From NCBI RefSeq assembly GCF_047549485.1, contig NZ_CP180191.1, positions 1,178,001 to 1,242,000 of the forward strand: 64,000 bases of DNA. The letters are read 5' to 3'. The stretch is from Piscinibacterium candidicorallinum (GTDB taxonomy: Bacteria; Pseudomonadota; Gammaproteobacteria; Burkholderiales; Burkholderiaceae_C). Of the stretch, positions 51,533 to 61,111 are shown piece after piece (positions within the stretch are counted from its first letter, which is position 1; the number at the start of each line of letters is the position of its first letter). The translations under genes and the position numbers were made by a program. The notes under the pieces are model-generated. The model worked only from the letters and a program-made list of their open reading frames with translations, ran no database searches and was not told where the DNA came from.

Positions 51533-53110
51533 ATGAAGAGAGTTCTGCTCGGTGCGCTGCTGGCTGCCGCCATGCTCGGCACAGCGGTGCATGCCAAGAC
51601 CTTGCGCTGGGCCAGCCAGGGCGATCCGCAGACGATGGACCCGTATTCGCAGAATGAGGGCCTGACCAACGCGATCAACAACCACATCTACGAGTACCTC
51701 GTTGGTCGCAACGAGAAGCTCGAGAAGGTGCCCGAGCTCGCCGAGAGCTGGCAGCAGATCGATGCTGTGACCTGGCGCTTCAAGCTCCGTCCGAACGTGC
51801 GATTCCACGACGGCAGCGTCATGACCGCAGACGATGTCGTGTTCAGCTACCAGCGCGCCGCCCATCCCAACAGCCAGATCGCGCCCTATGCACGCGCAAT
51901 GGGCACACCGCGCAAGATCGACAACCTGACGGTTGAGTTCAAGATGGACAAGCCGAACCCCATCTTCCTCGAGCACGCCAGCACGATCTTCATCATGAAC
52001 AAGGCCTGGGCCGAGAAGAACAAGGTCGAGCGCCCGCTGTCCTTCAAGGACAAGGAGGAGACCTTCGCCTCGCGCAATGCCAATGGCACCGGCCCCTTCA
52101 TGCTCAAGAGCCGCGAGCCGGACGTGCGTACCGTCATGGTCCGCAACCCCAACTACTGGCGCCCGATTCGTGGCAACGTGACCGAGGTGGTCTACACCCC
52201 GATCCGTTCGGACGCCACGCGCACCGCAGCGCTGCTGTCCGGCGAGATCGATCTCGTGCTCGACCCTGCGCCGCAGGACGTGCAGCGCCTGAACCAGCAG
52301 GGTGGCCCGACCAAGATCCTGTTCGGCATGGAAAACCGAGTGATCTTCCTGGGCTTCGATCAGAACCGCGACGAACTTCTCTACAGCGACGTCAAGGGCA
52401 AGAATCCCTTCAAGGACCGCCGTGTACGTGAGGCCTTCCACCGGGCCATCGACGCCGAAGCCATCAAGAAGCGCATCATGCGTGATCAGGCCCAGGTGGT
52501 GTGGTGCATGACGCCTTCGCCGTTGGCCTGCTTGGCGCCTGAGCTGGACCGTGAGCGCCCTGGTGTGAACGTGGACGCAGCCAAGAAGCTGCTGACCGAC
52601 GCCGGCTACCCGAACGGCTTCGAAGTCGGCATGGACTGCCCGAACAACCGCTACATCAACGACGAAGAGATCTGCCAGGCCGTGGTCGGCATGCTTGCCC
52701 GCATCGGTGTCCGCGTGAAGCTGACCACCATGCCGCGCACCACCTACTTCCCCAAGCTCGAGCGTGCTGACACCAGCTTCTACATGCTGGGTTGGGGCGG
52801 CGCGATCACCGACGCGCAGGTGACCATGGGCCCGGTCATGCACAGCCGTGACGAGAAGACCCAACAGGGCTTCTACAACTATGGCCGCTACGTCAATCCG
52901 AAGCTCGATGCATTGATCGACGCCGCCGCAGTGGAGCCCGATGTCAAGAAGCGCACGGACATCATCCGCTCGGCCCTGCGCATGCACAACGAGGAGTTCC
53001 ATCACATCGTGCTGCATCGGCAGATGATTCCCTGGGCGATGCGCAGCAACGTGGATGCCGTGCATGCCGCGGACAACTACATGCGTTCCTGGTGGGTGAC
53101 CGTTCGGTGA
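51533..53110 (+). CDS. ABC transporter substrate-binding protein, family 5 (peptide/nickel type)
   Basis: 525 residues. A signal peptide (about 4-22, ending VHA-KT) precedes an SBP_bac_5 domain. WASQGDPQTMDPYSQNEG, LAESWQQIDAVTWRFKLRPN, VRFHDGSVMTADDVVFSY and NGTGPFMLKSREPDV are family features, with VREAFHRAIDAEAIKKRI in the second lobe. Binds oligopeptides or related solutes in the periplasm. No permease or ATPase genes (dppBCDF-type) are adjacent, so it is an orphan binding protein in this region. A terminator follows at 53154. Ligand unknown. Confidence 0.93.
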   Translation: MKRVLLGALLAAAMLGTAVHAKTLRWASQGDPQTMDPYSQNEGLTNAINNHIYEYLVGRNEKLEKVPELAESWQQIDAVTWRFKLRPNVRFHDGSVMTADDVVFSYQRAAHPNSQIAPYARAMGTPRKIDNLTVEFKMDKPNPIFLEHASTIFIMNKAWAEKNKVERPLSFKDKEETFASRNANGTGPFMLKSREPDVRTVMVRNPNYWRPIRGNVTEVVYTPIRSDATRTAALLSGEIDLVLDPAPQDVQRLNQQGGPTKILFGMENRVIFLGFDQNRDELLYSDVKGKNPFKDRRVREAFHRAIDAEAIKKRIMRDQAQVVWCMTPSPLACLAPELDRERPGVNVDAAKKLLTDAGYPNGFEVGMDCPNNRYINDEEICQAVVGMLARIGVRVKLTTMPRTTYFPKLERADTSFYMLGWGGAITDAQVTMGPVMHSRDEKTQQGFYNYGRYVNPKLDALIDAAAVEPDVKKRTDIIRSALRMHNEEFHHIVLHRQMIPWAMRSNVDAVHAADNYMRSWWVTVR

Positions 53111-53153
53111 AGACCGGCTGAGGCGGGCTTTGCGGCCCGAATTTCGATGGAGT

Positions 53154-53181
53154 AAGGGGCGCGTAAGCGCCCCTTGCTTTT
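53154..53181 (+). terminator. Intrinsic terminator after the binding-protein gene
   Basis: AAGGGGCGC-GTAA-GCGCCCCTT stem with a GTAA tetraloop, followed by GCTTTTC. Confidence 0.88.
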
Positions 53182-53361
53182 CTACGGGCTGCCGGACGTG
53201 CGCCTCGTGCGCACGCATTTGACCAAGCTCCAAGCGCTCGGTTAATTTCGACCGGTTGACACCGGGAGGCGAGGCCTTGCGCTGTGGGGCGGCTCGACCA
53301 ACGTGCCGATCAGCGCTTTCTTCGCGCCAAGACTAGAACACGATACTGGGACGCTTTTCAC

Positions 53362-54018
53362 ATGCGATTGATTCTTCTCGGGGCGCCTGGCGCCGGCAAG
53401 GGCACACAGGCCAGCTACATCAAGGAGAAGTTCGGCATTCCGCAGATCTCCACGGGTGACATGCTGCGCGCTGCCGTGAAGGCCGGGACCCCCCTTGGCA
53501 TCGAGGCCAAAAAGGTCATGGATTCCGGCGGTCTCGTGTCCGACGACATCATCATCAATCTGGTCAAGGAGCGCCTGACGCAGCCCGACTGTGCAGGCGG
53601 CTACCTGTTCGATGGATTCCCGCGCACCATTCCCCAGGCAGATGCCATGAAGGCCGCTGGCGTGGCGATCGACTATGTGCTCGAGATTGATGTCCCGGAC
53701 AGCGAGATCATCGACCGCATGAGCGGGCGCCGCGTGCACCCCGCTTCGGGCCGTACCTATCACGTCAAGCACAACCCGCCCAAGGTGGCCGGCAAGGATG
53801 ACGCCACGGGTGAGGATCTGGTTCAGCGCGATGATGATCGCGAGGAGACCGTCAAGAAGCGCCTGCAGGTCTATCACGACCAGACCGAGGTACTGCTGGG
53901 CTACTACGGCAAGTGGGCCGACAGCGGTGCGCCGGGCGCCCCGCAGTACCGCAAGGTGAACGGCGTGGGGGCGGTCGAAGAGATCCGCAGCCGCGTGGAC
54001 GCCGCGCTCGCCCGCTGA
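53362..54018 (+). CDS. adk: Adenylate kinase
   Basis: 218 residues. Interconverts ATP + AMP and 2 ADP. P-loop GAPGAGKGTQASYI (about 7-20), AMP-binding PQISTGDMLRAAVKAGTPLG and GYLFDGFPRTIPQADAM, and the long-form LID (about 122-160) with GRRVHPASGRTYHVKHNPP, lacking zinc cysteines. The ATG at 53362 fits the family; the longer upstream frame is spurious. Downstream, a terminator separates it from hppA. Confidence 0.97.
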   Translation: MRLILLGAPGAGKGTQASYIKEKFGIPQISTGDMLRAAVKAGTPLGIEAKKVMDSGGLVSDDIIINLVKERLTQPDCAGGYLFDGFPRTIPQADAMKAAGVAIDYVLEIDVPDSEIIDRMSGRRVHPASGRTYHVKHNPPKVAGKDDATGEDLVQRDDDREETVKKRLQVYHDQTEVLLGYYGKWADSGAPGAPQYRKVNGVGAVEEIRSRVDAALAR

Positions 54019-54150
54019 GCACCGGACCTGACAACGCGCTGCATGCATCACCCCGCCGTACCGCTGCAGCCTGACCGGAGCCCGCTCCGGATGACATACC
54101 GCCGTGCGCAGATCGGCAGCCACAAGCGCCGCGCCGTGACACAGCATTCG

Positions 54151-54186
54151 AACGCCCGCATGTGCAGACAGCGGGCGTTTTTCTTT
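54151..54186 (+). terminator. Intrinsic terminator after adk
   Basis: AACGCCCGC, 11 nt loop, GCGGGCGTT followed by TTTCTTT. It lies 130 bp after the adk stop, in the adk-hppA gap (54019-54236), which has no other gene. Confidence 0.85.
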
Positions 54187-54236
54187 GCCCCGACCGTTCG
54201 AGGAGATCTCGGGGCATCAACAACAGGAGGAGCTTG

Positions 54237-56771
54237 ATGTCTGCCAATGAAGCACTATTGATCGCGCTGGTCTGTGGATTGGCCGCAGTCGTCTATGGCG
54301 TCATGTCGATTGGCTGGATCAACCGGCAGGACGCCGGCAACGCACGAATGCAGGAGATCGCCGCCGCGATCCAGCAGGGTGCGCAGGCCTACCTGTCGCG
54401 ACAGTACCGAACGATCGCCTATGTCGGCGTGGTTCTCTTTGTGGTCATCGGACTGATCCCCGGGCTCGGCTGGACGACGGCATTCGCGTTCCTGGTCGGC
54501 GCGGTGCTCTCAGGGGCCGCGGGCTTCATTGGCATGAACGTATCCGTCCGGGCCAACGTGCGCACTGCGCAGGCTGCAAGCAAGGGGCTCAATGAAGCCC
54601 TGGCCGTGGCCTTCCGAGGCGGTGCCATCACCGGCATGCTGGTGGTGGGCCTGGGTCTGCTGGGTGTGGCGGGCTACTTCTGGTTCCTGACCAAGAATGT
54701 GCAGCCGGAGCAGGTCTATGCCGCCATCAAGCCGTTGATCGGCCTGGCCTTCGGCTCCTCGCTGATCTCGATCTTCGCGCGTCTCGGTGGCGGCATCTTC
54801 ACCAAGGGTGCGGACGTGGGTGCGGACCTCGTGGGCAAGGTGGAAGCCGGCATCCCGGAGGATGACCCGCGCAATCCGGCGGTGATCGCCGACAACGTGG
54901 GCGACAACGTGGGCGACTGCGCCGGCATGGCCGCGGACCTGTTTGAAACCTACGCCGTGACCCTCGTGGCCACGATGGTGCTGGGTGCGCTGCTTGTAGC
55001 CTCCGCGCCCCTGCAAGCCGCCCTGTATCCGCTGGTGCTGGGCGGCGTGTCGATCATCGCCTCGATCATCGGCTGCTACTTCGTCAAGGCCAGCCCGGGC
55101 GGCAAGATCATGAACGCGCTCTACAAAGGCCTGGTCGTGGCGGGCCTGCTCTCGCTGGTCGCCTTCTGGTTCATCACGGCCAAGATGTTCCCAGGTCAAG
55201 TCAGCCTGGACGGCGGCAAGACCGTGGGCGCCATGCAGCTCTTCCTCTCCGCGGTCGTGGGCCTCGTGCTGACGGCAGCGATGGTCTGGATCACGGAGTA
55301 CTACACCGGCACCGACTTCAAGCCCGTGAAATACGTGGCGCAGGCCTCCACCACGGGGCATGGCACCAACATCATCGCGGGCATCGCCGTGTCGATGAAG
55401 TCCACCGCCTGGCCGGTGATCTTCGTGTGTGCGGCCATCATCGCGGCCTACTCGCTGGCGGGCCTCTACGGCATCGCCGTGGCGGCCACCTCCATGCTGT
55501 CCATGGCCGGCATCATCGTCGCGCTCGACGCCTACGGCCCCATCACCGACAACGCCGGCGGCATTGCCGAGATGAGCGAACTGCCCGACAGCGTGCGTGA
55601 CATTACTGACCCGCTGGACGCCGTGGGCAACACCACCAAGGCCGTCACCAAGGGCTACGCCATCGGTTCGGCCGGTCTGGCCGCACTGGTGCTGTTTGCT
55701 GACTACACGCACTCGCTGGAGAGCTACGGCTTCAAGGGCGTGACCTTCGATCTGTCCAATCACCTCGTGATCGTCGGCCTGTTCATCGGCGGGCTGATTC
55801 CCTTCCTGTTCGGCGCAATGGCCATGGAAGCCGTAGGCCGCGCAGCCGGCGCCGTTGTGGTGGAAGTACGCCGCCAGTTCAAGGAGATCCCCGGCATCAT
55901 GGAAGGCACTGCCAAGCCTGAGTACGGCCGCGCAGTCGACATGCTGACCGGTGCCGCCATCAAGGAGATGATGATCCCTTCGCTGCTGCCGGTGATCGTG
56001 CCGATACTGGTGGGCGTGTTTCTCGGTCCGGCCGCGCTCGGCGGCCTGCTGATGGGCACCATCGTCACCGGCCTGTTTGTCGCCATCTCCATGTGCACGG
56101 GCGGTGGCGCTTGGGACAACGCGAAGAAGTACATCGAGGAAGGTCACCACGGCGGCAAGGGCTCGGAGGCGCACAAGGCCGCCGTGACCGGTGACACCGT
56201 GGGTGACCCCTACAAGGACACTGCGGGCCCGGCCGTGAACCCGCTGATCAAGATCATCAACCTCGTGGCCCTGCTGATCGTGCCGATCCTGCCCGGCGCG
56301 GGCAAGCCGGCGCCGCACGCTGCCCAGGCACCTGCTGCCATGAGCGCACCGGCCGCGAGCATGCCGACTGCCCCGGCAGGCTTCCCGACCAGTGCGGAAG
56401 AGGTCTCCAAGATCGGCCCCAGTGGCGCGGCCTTTATCCGCAGCACCGTGCAGGGCGACCAGAGCACCGCACAGGCCGTGCTCTATTTCGCCAGCGGCTC
56501 TGCGGCACTGCCTGCGGGCTTCGAGGATCTGAAGAGCATGGTCGACGCCTACAACGCCAAGGCTGGCAGCAAGTTCGTCGTCAGCGGCTTCCATGACGCC
56601 ACGGGCGACGCCGCCAAGAATGCCGAACTTGCCAAGCAGCGCGCCGAGGCCGTGCGCGACCGCCTGGTTGCCTCTGGTGTGGCGGCGGATCGCATCGAGA
56701 TGAAGAAGCCCGAGCAGATGAACGCCGGCACCGACGCGCAGGCGCGTCGCGTCGAGGTCGCGCTGCAGTAG
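54237..56771 (+). CDS. hppA: Membrane H+-pyrophosphatase fused to a C-terminal OmpA-like domain
   Basis: 844 residues, ATG at 54237 after AGGAGGAGC. Residues 1-690 are a complete M-PPase with about 16 helices: DVGADLVGKVEAGIPEDDPR and NPAVIADNVGDNVGDCAG bind pyrophosphate/Mg, with DTVGDPYKDTAGPAVNPL near its end. GNTTK (Lys468) and Thr471 mark the K+-independent, proton-pumping type. After a Pro/Ala-rich linker (about 690-735) come 110 residues like the OmpA C-terminal domain: VLYFASGSAALP, VSGFHDATGD, AKQRAEAVRDRLVASGV and DAQARRVEVAL. By the usual M-PPase topology this tail faces the periplasm. Known M-PPases end near 670-770 residues, so the fusion is unusual. Confidence 0.93.
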   Translation: MSANEALLIALVCGLAAVVYGVMSIGWINRQDAGNARMQEIAAAIQQGAQAYLSRQYRTIAYVGVVLFVVIGLIPGLGWTTAFAFLVGAVLSGAAGFIGMNVSVRANVRTAQAASKGLNEALAVAFRGGAITGMLVVGLGLLGVAGYFWFLTKNVQPEQVYAAIKPLIGLAFGSSLISIFARLGGGIFTKGADVGADLVGKVEAGIPEDDPRNPAVIADNVGDNVGDCAGMAADLFETYAVTLVATMVLGALLVASAPLQAALYPLVLGGVSIIASIIGCYFVKASPGGKIMNALYKGLVVAGLLSLVAFWFITAKMFPGQVSLDGGKTVGAMQLFLSAVVGLVLTAAMVWITEYYTGTDFKPVKYVAQASTTGHGTNIIAGIAVSMKSTAWPVIFVCAAIIAAYSLAGLYGIAVAATSMLSMAGIIVALDAYGPITDNAGGIAEMSELPDSVRDITDPLDAVGNTTKAVTKGYAIGSAGLAALVLFADYTHSLESYGFKGVTFDLSNHLVIVGLFIGGLIPFLFGAMAMEAVGRAAGAVVVEVRRQFKEIPGIMEGTAKPEYGRAVDMLTGAAIKEMMIPSLLPVIVPILVGVFLGPAALGGLLMGTIVTGLFVAISMCTGGGAWDNAKKYIEEGHHGGKGSEAHKAAVTGDTVGDPYKDTAGPAVNPLIKIINLVALLIVPILPGAGKPAPHAAQAPAAMSAPAASMPTAPAGFPTSAEEVSKIGPSGAAFIRSTVQGDQSTAQAVLYFASGSAALPAGFEDLKSMVDAYNAKAGSKFVVSGFHDATGDAAKNAELAKQRAEAVRDRLVASGVAADRIEMKKPEQMNAGTDAQARRVEVALQ

Positions 56772-56789
56772 GCGAGCGCGTCTGAGAAG

Positions 56790-56823
56790 AAAGGCCCCGG
56801 CTTGCCGGGGCCTTTTCCTTTTT
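56790..56823 (+). terminator. Intrinsic terminator after hppA
   Basis: AAAGGCCCCGGC-TTGC-CGGGGCCTTTT with a T-rich tail; 19 bp after the stop. Confidence 0.92.
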
Positions 56824-56910
56824 GCCGAGCTGATTGCTGCGAGGGCGCAGTTGCCTTGAGCCACGCTGACTGCTGACGATGCAGCAATGAGCGTGGTCGC
56901 ATGGTCGTTG

Positions 56911-59886
56911 TCAGCGATTGGCTCCGCTGATCATCGGTACATGGCTGAATCCGGGGGAGTCTCTCCTTCCATTCAGCGCCCCCAGATCGTTGCGGCCCCA
57001 CGTGTAGATCGTTCCATTGCGGGTGACTGCAATGCCATGGAACTCCGCACCATTGACCTCCACCACATCGGTGAGCCCAGGCAGACGGGTCGGCGTGATG
57101 ATGACTCCGCCCCCAGCACCGACGCCGACGCGTCCATAGGTGTCATCGCCCCAGCCGCGGACCGTACCGTCGCCCATGAGAGCAAACGCGGTGTAGTTGC
57201 CTGCGCTGATTGCCTTGACGCCGGTCAGCCCGGGAATCCGCGCCGGTGCGGAGTTGCCGGTGCGACCGAGCACCGTACTATCCCCCCAACTCCAGACACT
57301 GCCAGTTTCATCAAGCGCATAGGAGCCAAAGCTGGACGCTGCGATCGCCTTGATTGCAGGCAAGCCTGGAACCGGAACCGGACCACTGGCCCCTCCGAGC
57401 TGACCAAACTCGTTGTCGCCAAGCGCCAGCACCTTGCCGTCCCTGGTCAAGAACAGGGAGTGACGTTCGCCCGCCGCCACCGCACGCAGGTTGCTGAAGC
57501 CGACCTGCTTCACATCTCCGAACGTGCTTGTGAATCCAAGCTGGCCCCACCGGCTTGGGCCGAAGCCCCATGCACGCCCGGTCGAGTCCAGGGCCAAGCT
57601 GTGGAAATAGCGTGTGGAGATTTGCGTGATCCGCGTGCTTTGAGGAATCTGTACACGCTGTGGCCGAGGCACCGTGACCATTCCGTACTGTGCCGTAGCG
57701 TCCGCCACGCGGTTTCCCCAGCCCCATGCATACACCTGGCCATCGGCAAGCAAGGCAACGGAGTACCACCCGCCAGCAGCCACCGTGGATACGGGACCGG
57801 GCAAGCCCTCCACCAAGCCGGGCAAGGGGTTGCTCGCGTCGCGTCCGAGTACATCGCCGTCACCGCTGCCCCAGGTGATCACACTGCCGTTGGCGCGGAC
57901 CGCAATGGATGACACGCCGCTGCCGGCAACCAGCCCCTGTTGTCCGACGTCGCGAGCAAACACGGGCCCGAGCTCGAAGGGCAAGATGCCGGTGATCAAG
58001 GCCAGCGGCTTCTCAACCACAAAGGCGAAGAAGTTCGGTCTTCCGGCATCGTCCACACTGCCAGCGCGGTCCGCAACCCAATTGATCTGGAAGCTTGTCT
58101 GCGCCTCGGAGGTCGGCGTAGCCGCCGCAATCTGCTCGGCGCTTGCTCCCGCCACGTTCGGCAGTCTGTAGATCCTGACCTCGGTGACGTTGTAGCCCAC
58201 CAGCGGGAAGTTCACGGACTGCGGATTGAGCTCAACATCGAAGCGCACTGTCGCACCCGCATTGAACGTGGACTTCTCCGTGCTCACGGCCGTTGCGCCC
58301 GGAGACTTGCCAATCGAGCGCTCCCATTTCAGGCTCAGGTCGATCGCTCTGCTCGAGCCCAGGAGCAGCCGGATGACCTCTGCGATATCGCCGCCAGGCC
58401 CCACAGCCGCCTTGGCCTTGAGCTCATACTCCGTGGTGTAGACGGCATCGCTCGCCGCGTCGGCCAGACCGCCGAACTTGGCTTCGAACTCTGGGCCGGC
58501 TGTGAGTTCGATCGCGTCAAGCTTTACCAATGCATTGCCCACTGACAGGCCTGAGGCAAGGCCAGCAAACAGTGTGGCCTTGACGCGCGCACTGGCATCC
58601 GTTGGAAAAGACACATTGCGAGTGACCTCCGGGTCGCTCAGCGTGAGGGACTTGATGCCTTCGAGTTGACCGCCCTCGCTGCTGGCCTTCCACTCAAAGC
58701 CGAACCGGGTCTGGGCGCTTTGCTTGATCTCTGCGCTCACGGTGAACAGATTGACTTGAATCTGCGCCCCGAGCTCTGCCTTGAAACGGATCGGGATGAC
58801 CGGTGCGATGAACGCTGACAGCGGCCCAGTGATCGGAATGGGAATGGCCCCCAGTTCGAGCTCGCAGCCTACGCCACCGGTCACCGTGGCGCCCAGATTC
58901 ATCACGGCCTTTCCGCTGCCGCTGTAGTTGCCGCTGACGATCAGGCGCGCATTGCGTACCGAGCCGTTAACGATCTCCAGTTGATGATCGAGGCTCAGCT
59001 CGCGGTCCACCTTGACCTCGAGTTCGCCCGTGAGCGCTGCAAGCGCCGGGCTGTCGCCTTTGCACTCGATGGCGCTCAAGCTGACCTTCGAGTGCGTGCT
59101 CTGCTTGCCGGTGTTGGTCGCCAGTCGCGGGTTCGGGACAAACAAGGCGTTGGTCTGTTCCGGCGTGAGTTGCAGGCTCATGTTCATGTTCCTGAACAGG
59201 GCCGGCAACGCTACGACTTCCAGCACCACATCCGTCTCGTTGGCACTTGTTGTGCTTGGCGTGCTGCTGACGACCCTGCCGGCAATGGGCAAGGTGCCGG
59301 TGCCCAGGAGGATGCTGCCAGCCGCCGGAGTGCCCACGCCGGTCAAGGTCACGCGGTAGCGCCAGCCCAGGCCACCGCGTGCCGAGGGGTCCACTGCGAC
59401 TGGCGCTGCACGTACTTGCGCGTCGCTGACCAGCACGGCGCCCGCAACCGGCTCGGCGGCGTAGAACACGGCTGGCTTGGCTCTGATGGTGCCCACCGCA
59501 GCATTCAGTACGGCGGTCCCCACCGGCGCGACTGCACGGATCTCGAACCCGTTGCCAGAGCGATTGACCTCGATGCTCGCTGGGGATGACGAAGTCACGC
59601 TCAGCTCTGTGTCGGGGATCTGCACCTCACGTCCGTTGGCATCGAAGCCGCGGATCGATAGCGTGCGCCGCTCAGTCGTGCCGACCAGCAACCCGCCGGG
59701 CGGACTGATCTCGATACGCGCCAGCGGGCCGGCTGCAGCCGGTGGTGGCGCAGGTGGCGGCCCCATGCCTGGCCCTGCAGGCGTGGCGTTATTGCTGCCA
59801 CCGCCGCAGGCTGCAAGCAATGTGGTCAGCCACAGGGCGCCGATCAGCCCGAGACGGCGAAGCTGCACATTGAGTTGGTTGATCAT
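56911..59886 (-). CDS. RCC1-repeat lipoprotein
   Basis: 991 residues from an ATG at 59886 preceded by GGGAGGG. A lipoprotein signal with lipobox (WLTTLLAAC-GGGSNN, Cys about 27) is followed by a Pro-rich spacer and a bacterial Ig-like beta domain (about 55-115). A central beta-rich region of about 500 residues without a recognised family follows. The last about 300 residues are at least six RCC1-type propeller repeats (for example SVITWGSGDGDVLGR, QVYAWGWGNRV, TVRGWGDDTYGRVGVG, TIYTWGRNDLGAL). Probably anchored in the outer membrane and surface-exposed or periplasmic. RCC1 propellers usually bind proteins or ligands; nothing more specific can be said. Confidence 0.85.
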   Translation of the reverse strand: MINQLNVQLRRLGLIGALWLTTLLAACGGGSNNATPAGPGMGPPPAPPPAAAGPLARIEISPPGGLLVGTTERRTLSIRGFDANGREVQIPDTELSVTSSSPASIEVNRSGNGFEIRAVAPVGTAVLNAAVGTIRAKPAVFYAAEPVAGAVLVSDAQVRAAPVAVDPSARGGLGWRYRVTLTGVGTPAAGSILLGTGTLPIAGRVVSSTPSTTSANETDVVLEVVALPALFRNMNMSLQLTPEQTNALFVPNPRLATNTGKQSTHSKVSLSAIECKGDSPALAALTGELEVKVDRELSLDHQLEIVNGSVRNARLIVSGNYSGSGKAVMNLGATVTGGVGCELELGAIPIPITGPLSAFIAPVIPIRFKAELGAQIQVNLFTVSAEIKQSAQTRFGFEWKASSEGGQLEGIKSLTLSDPEVTRNVSFPTDASARVKATLFAGLASGLSVGNALVKLDAIELTAGPEFEAKFGGLADAASDAVYTTEYELKAKAAVGPGGDIAEVIRLLLGSSRAIDLSLKWERSIGKSPGATAVSTEKSTFNAGATVRFDVELNPQSVNFPLVGYNVTEVRIYRLPNVAGASAEQIAAATPTSEAQTSFQINWVADRAGSVDDAGRPNFFAFVVEKPLALITGILPFELGPVFARDVGQQGLVAGSGVSSIAVRANGSVITWGSGDGDVLGRDASNPLPGLVEGLPGPVSTVAAGGWYSVALLADGQVYAWGWGNRVADATAQYGMVTVPRPQRVQIPQSTRITQISTRYFHSLALDSTGRAWGFGPSRWGQLGFTSTFGDVKQVGFSNLRAVAAGERHSLFLTRDGKVLALGDNEFGQLGGASGPVPVPGLPAIKAIAASSFGSYALDETGSVWSWGDSTVLGRTGNSAPARIPGLTGVKAISAGNYTAFALMGDGTVRGWGDDTYGRVGVGAGGGVIITPTRLPGLTDVVEVNGAEFHGIAVTRNGTIYTWGRNDLGALNGRRDSPGFSHVPMISGANR

Positions 59887-60252
59887 GCGACCCTCCCTAG
59901 TGTCGATGCACCCGCGCTGTGGGTGCCGGTTCAAGCTAGTTGGGCGGGCGTTACGAGCGCGCTACGTGCGCAGTGCCAAGATCCGGTGGCTCACGCACAT
60001 GTGGGATGCCAAGTGCGCGGCCGACCTGAAGCAGCATGCCTAGGCCTGTTCGCGGGCCAGGCGCGTTGCGTGACGCAAGCGGATCTGCCACCGCTTGTCT
60101 GGCGCGGCTTTCCAGCCACTTTGCCCTGGAAAGCCGCATGACTGCTTGGTCTGTGCCGCCGGATGCGGGCGCGTCGCTACACTTTACGTTTACGTCAATT
60201 AGCCGCCCGCGCACGCACGGCGCATGGGTTGCAGCACTCTCAAGGAGCAGGC
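59887..60252. other. 366 bp intergenic region with repeat copy R5
   Basis: Divergent region between the RCC1 lipoprotein gene and the SDR gene. No convincing gene. It contains repeat R5 (60090-60152) and an AT-richer stretch (60175-60205, CTACACTTTACGTTTACG) that can serve as the SDR promoter. A short open frame over 59875-60141 has no domain and is not called. Confidence 0.6.
60090..60152 (+). repeat. Palindromic dispersed repeat, copy R5 (forward)
   Basis: CCACCGCTTGTCTGGC, arm GCGGCTTTCCAG, CCACTTTGCC, arm CTGGAAAGCCGC, tail ATGACTGCTTGGTC. The two arms are exactly complementary over 12 bp. Compared with R4/R6 (TCTTCAG/CTGAAGA) both arms changed together (TTTCCAG/CTGGAAA), so the hairpin is conserved by compensation. 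Confidence 0.88.
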
Positions 60253-61011
60253 ATGGACATCCAGGGCAAGGTCTTCATCGTCACGGGCGGCGCATCCGGG
60301 CTGGGCGAAGGCGCGGTGCGCATGTTGGTCGCGCAGGGCGGCAAGGTCGTGATTGCCGATGTGCAGGCCGAGAAGGGCGAAGCCCTGGCCAAGGAGCTCG
60401 GCCAGACCTTCGTGAAGTGCGATGTCTCCAGCGAAGCCGATGGCAAGGCGGCGGTGGCTGCCGCCACCGCCCAGGGCAAGCTCATGGGTCTCGTGAACTG
60501 CGCTGGCATCGCACCGGCGGCCAAGACCGTAGGCAAGGACGGTGCCCACCCGCTGGACCTGTTCAGCAAGGTGATTACTGTCAACCTGATCGGCAGCTTC
60601 AACATGATCCGCCTGGCCGCCGAGGCCATGAGCAGGAACGAAGCAGAGGCCACCGGCGAGCGCGGCGTGCTGATCAACACGGCGAGTGTGGCCGCCTACG
60701 ACGGCCAGATCGGCCAGGCGGCCTACGCTGCGTCCAAGGGCGGTGTGGTCGGCATGACTCTGCCGATCGCCCGCGATCTGGCGCGCAACGGCATACGTTG
60801 CTGCACCATTGCCCCCGGCATCTTCGGCACGCCCATGCTGTTCGGCATGCCGCAGGAGGTGCAGGACGCCCTGGCCGCCAGCGTCCCGTTCCCCTCGCGC
60901 CTGGGCAAGCCCGAGGATTACGCCAAGCTCGTCAATCAGATCATCACGAACGACATGCTCAATGGCGAGACGATTCGCCTTGACGGTGCCATTCGCATGG
61001 CACCCAAGTGA
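60253..61011 (+). CDS. SDR family 3-hydroxyacyl-CoA dehydrogenase-like protein
   Basis: 252 residues, ATG at 60253 with AAGGAG upstream. Short-chain dehydrogenase: FIVTGGASGLGEGAVRMLV (NAD(P) binding, about 8-26), DV at the adenine pocket, NCAGIAPA, INTASVAAYDGQIGQAAYAA with catalytic Ser-Tyr (YAASK), and APGIFGTPMLFGMP. The sequence resembles type II 3-hydroxyacyl-CoA dehydrogenases (HSD17B10-like), which act in fatty acid or branched-chain acyl-CoA degradation. It stands alone between two large minus-strand genes and is bracketed by repeats R5 and R6. Confidence 0.92.
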   Translation: MDIQGKVFIVTGGASGLGEGAVRMLVAQGGKVVIADVQAEKGEALAKELGQTFVKCDVSSEADGKAAVAAATAQGKLMGLVNCAGIAPAAKTVGKDGAHPLDLFSKVITVNLIGSFNMIRLAAEAMSRNEAEATGERGVLINTASVAAYDGQIGQAAYAASKGGVVGMTLPIARDLARNGIRCCTIAPGIFGTPMLFGMPQEVQDALAASVPFPSRLGKPEDYAKLVNQIITNDMLNGETIRLDGAIRMAPK

Positions 61012-61056
61012 GGCGCGTAGCGCCCCACCTGAGCTGCGTCCGATCGATCGCTCCCG

Positions 61057-61078
61057 CCCTCTCCCCGCCGGGAGAGGG
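61057..61078. repeat. Perfect CCCTCTCCC hairpin
   Basis: CCCTCTCCC-CGCC-GGGAGAGGG, a 9 bp perfect stem, 45 bp after the SDR stop. No T tract follows, so if it ends transcription it is not a canonical terminator. Similar hairpins are scattered in many GC-rich proteobacterial genomes. Confidence 0.7.
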
Positions 61079-61111
61079 ATCAAACAGCGACGGGCATCCA
61101 GTCACGTAGAC

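Noticed and set aside
59875..60141. 88-residue open frame between the RCC1 gene and the SDR gene
   Set aside because: It spans repeat R5, overlaps the RCC1 gene start, has no ribosome site and no recognisable protein features.
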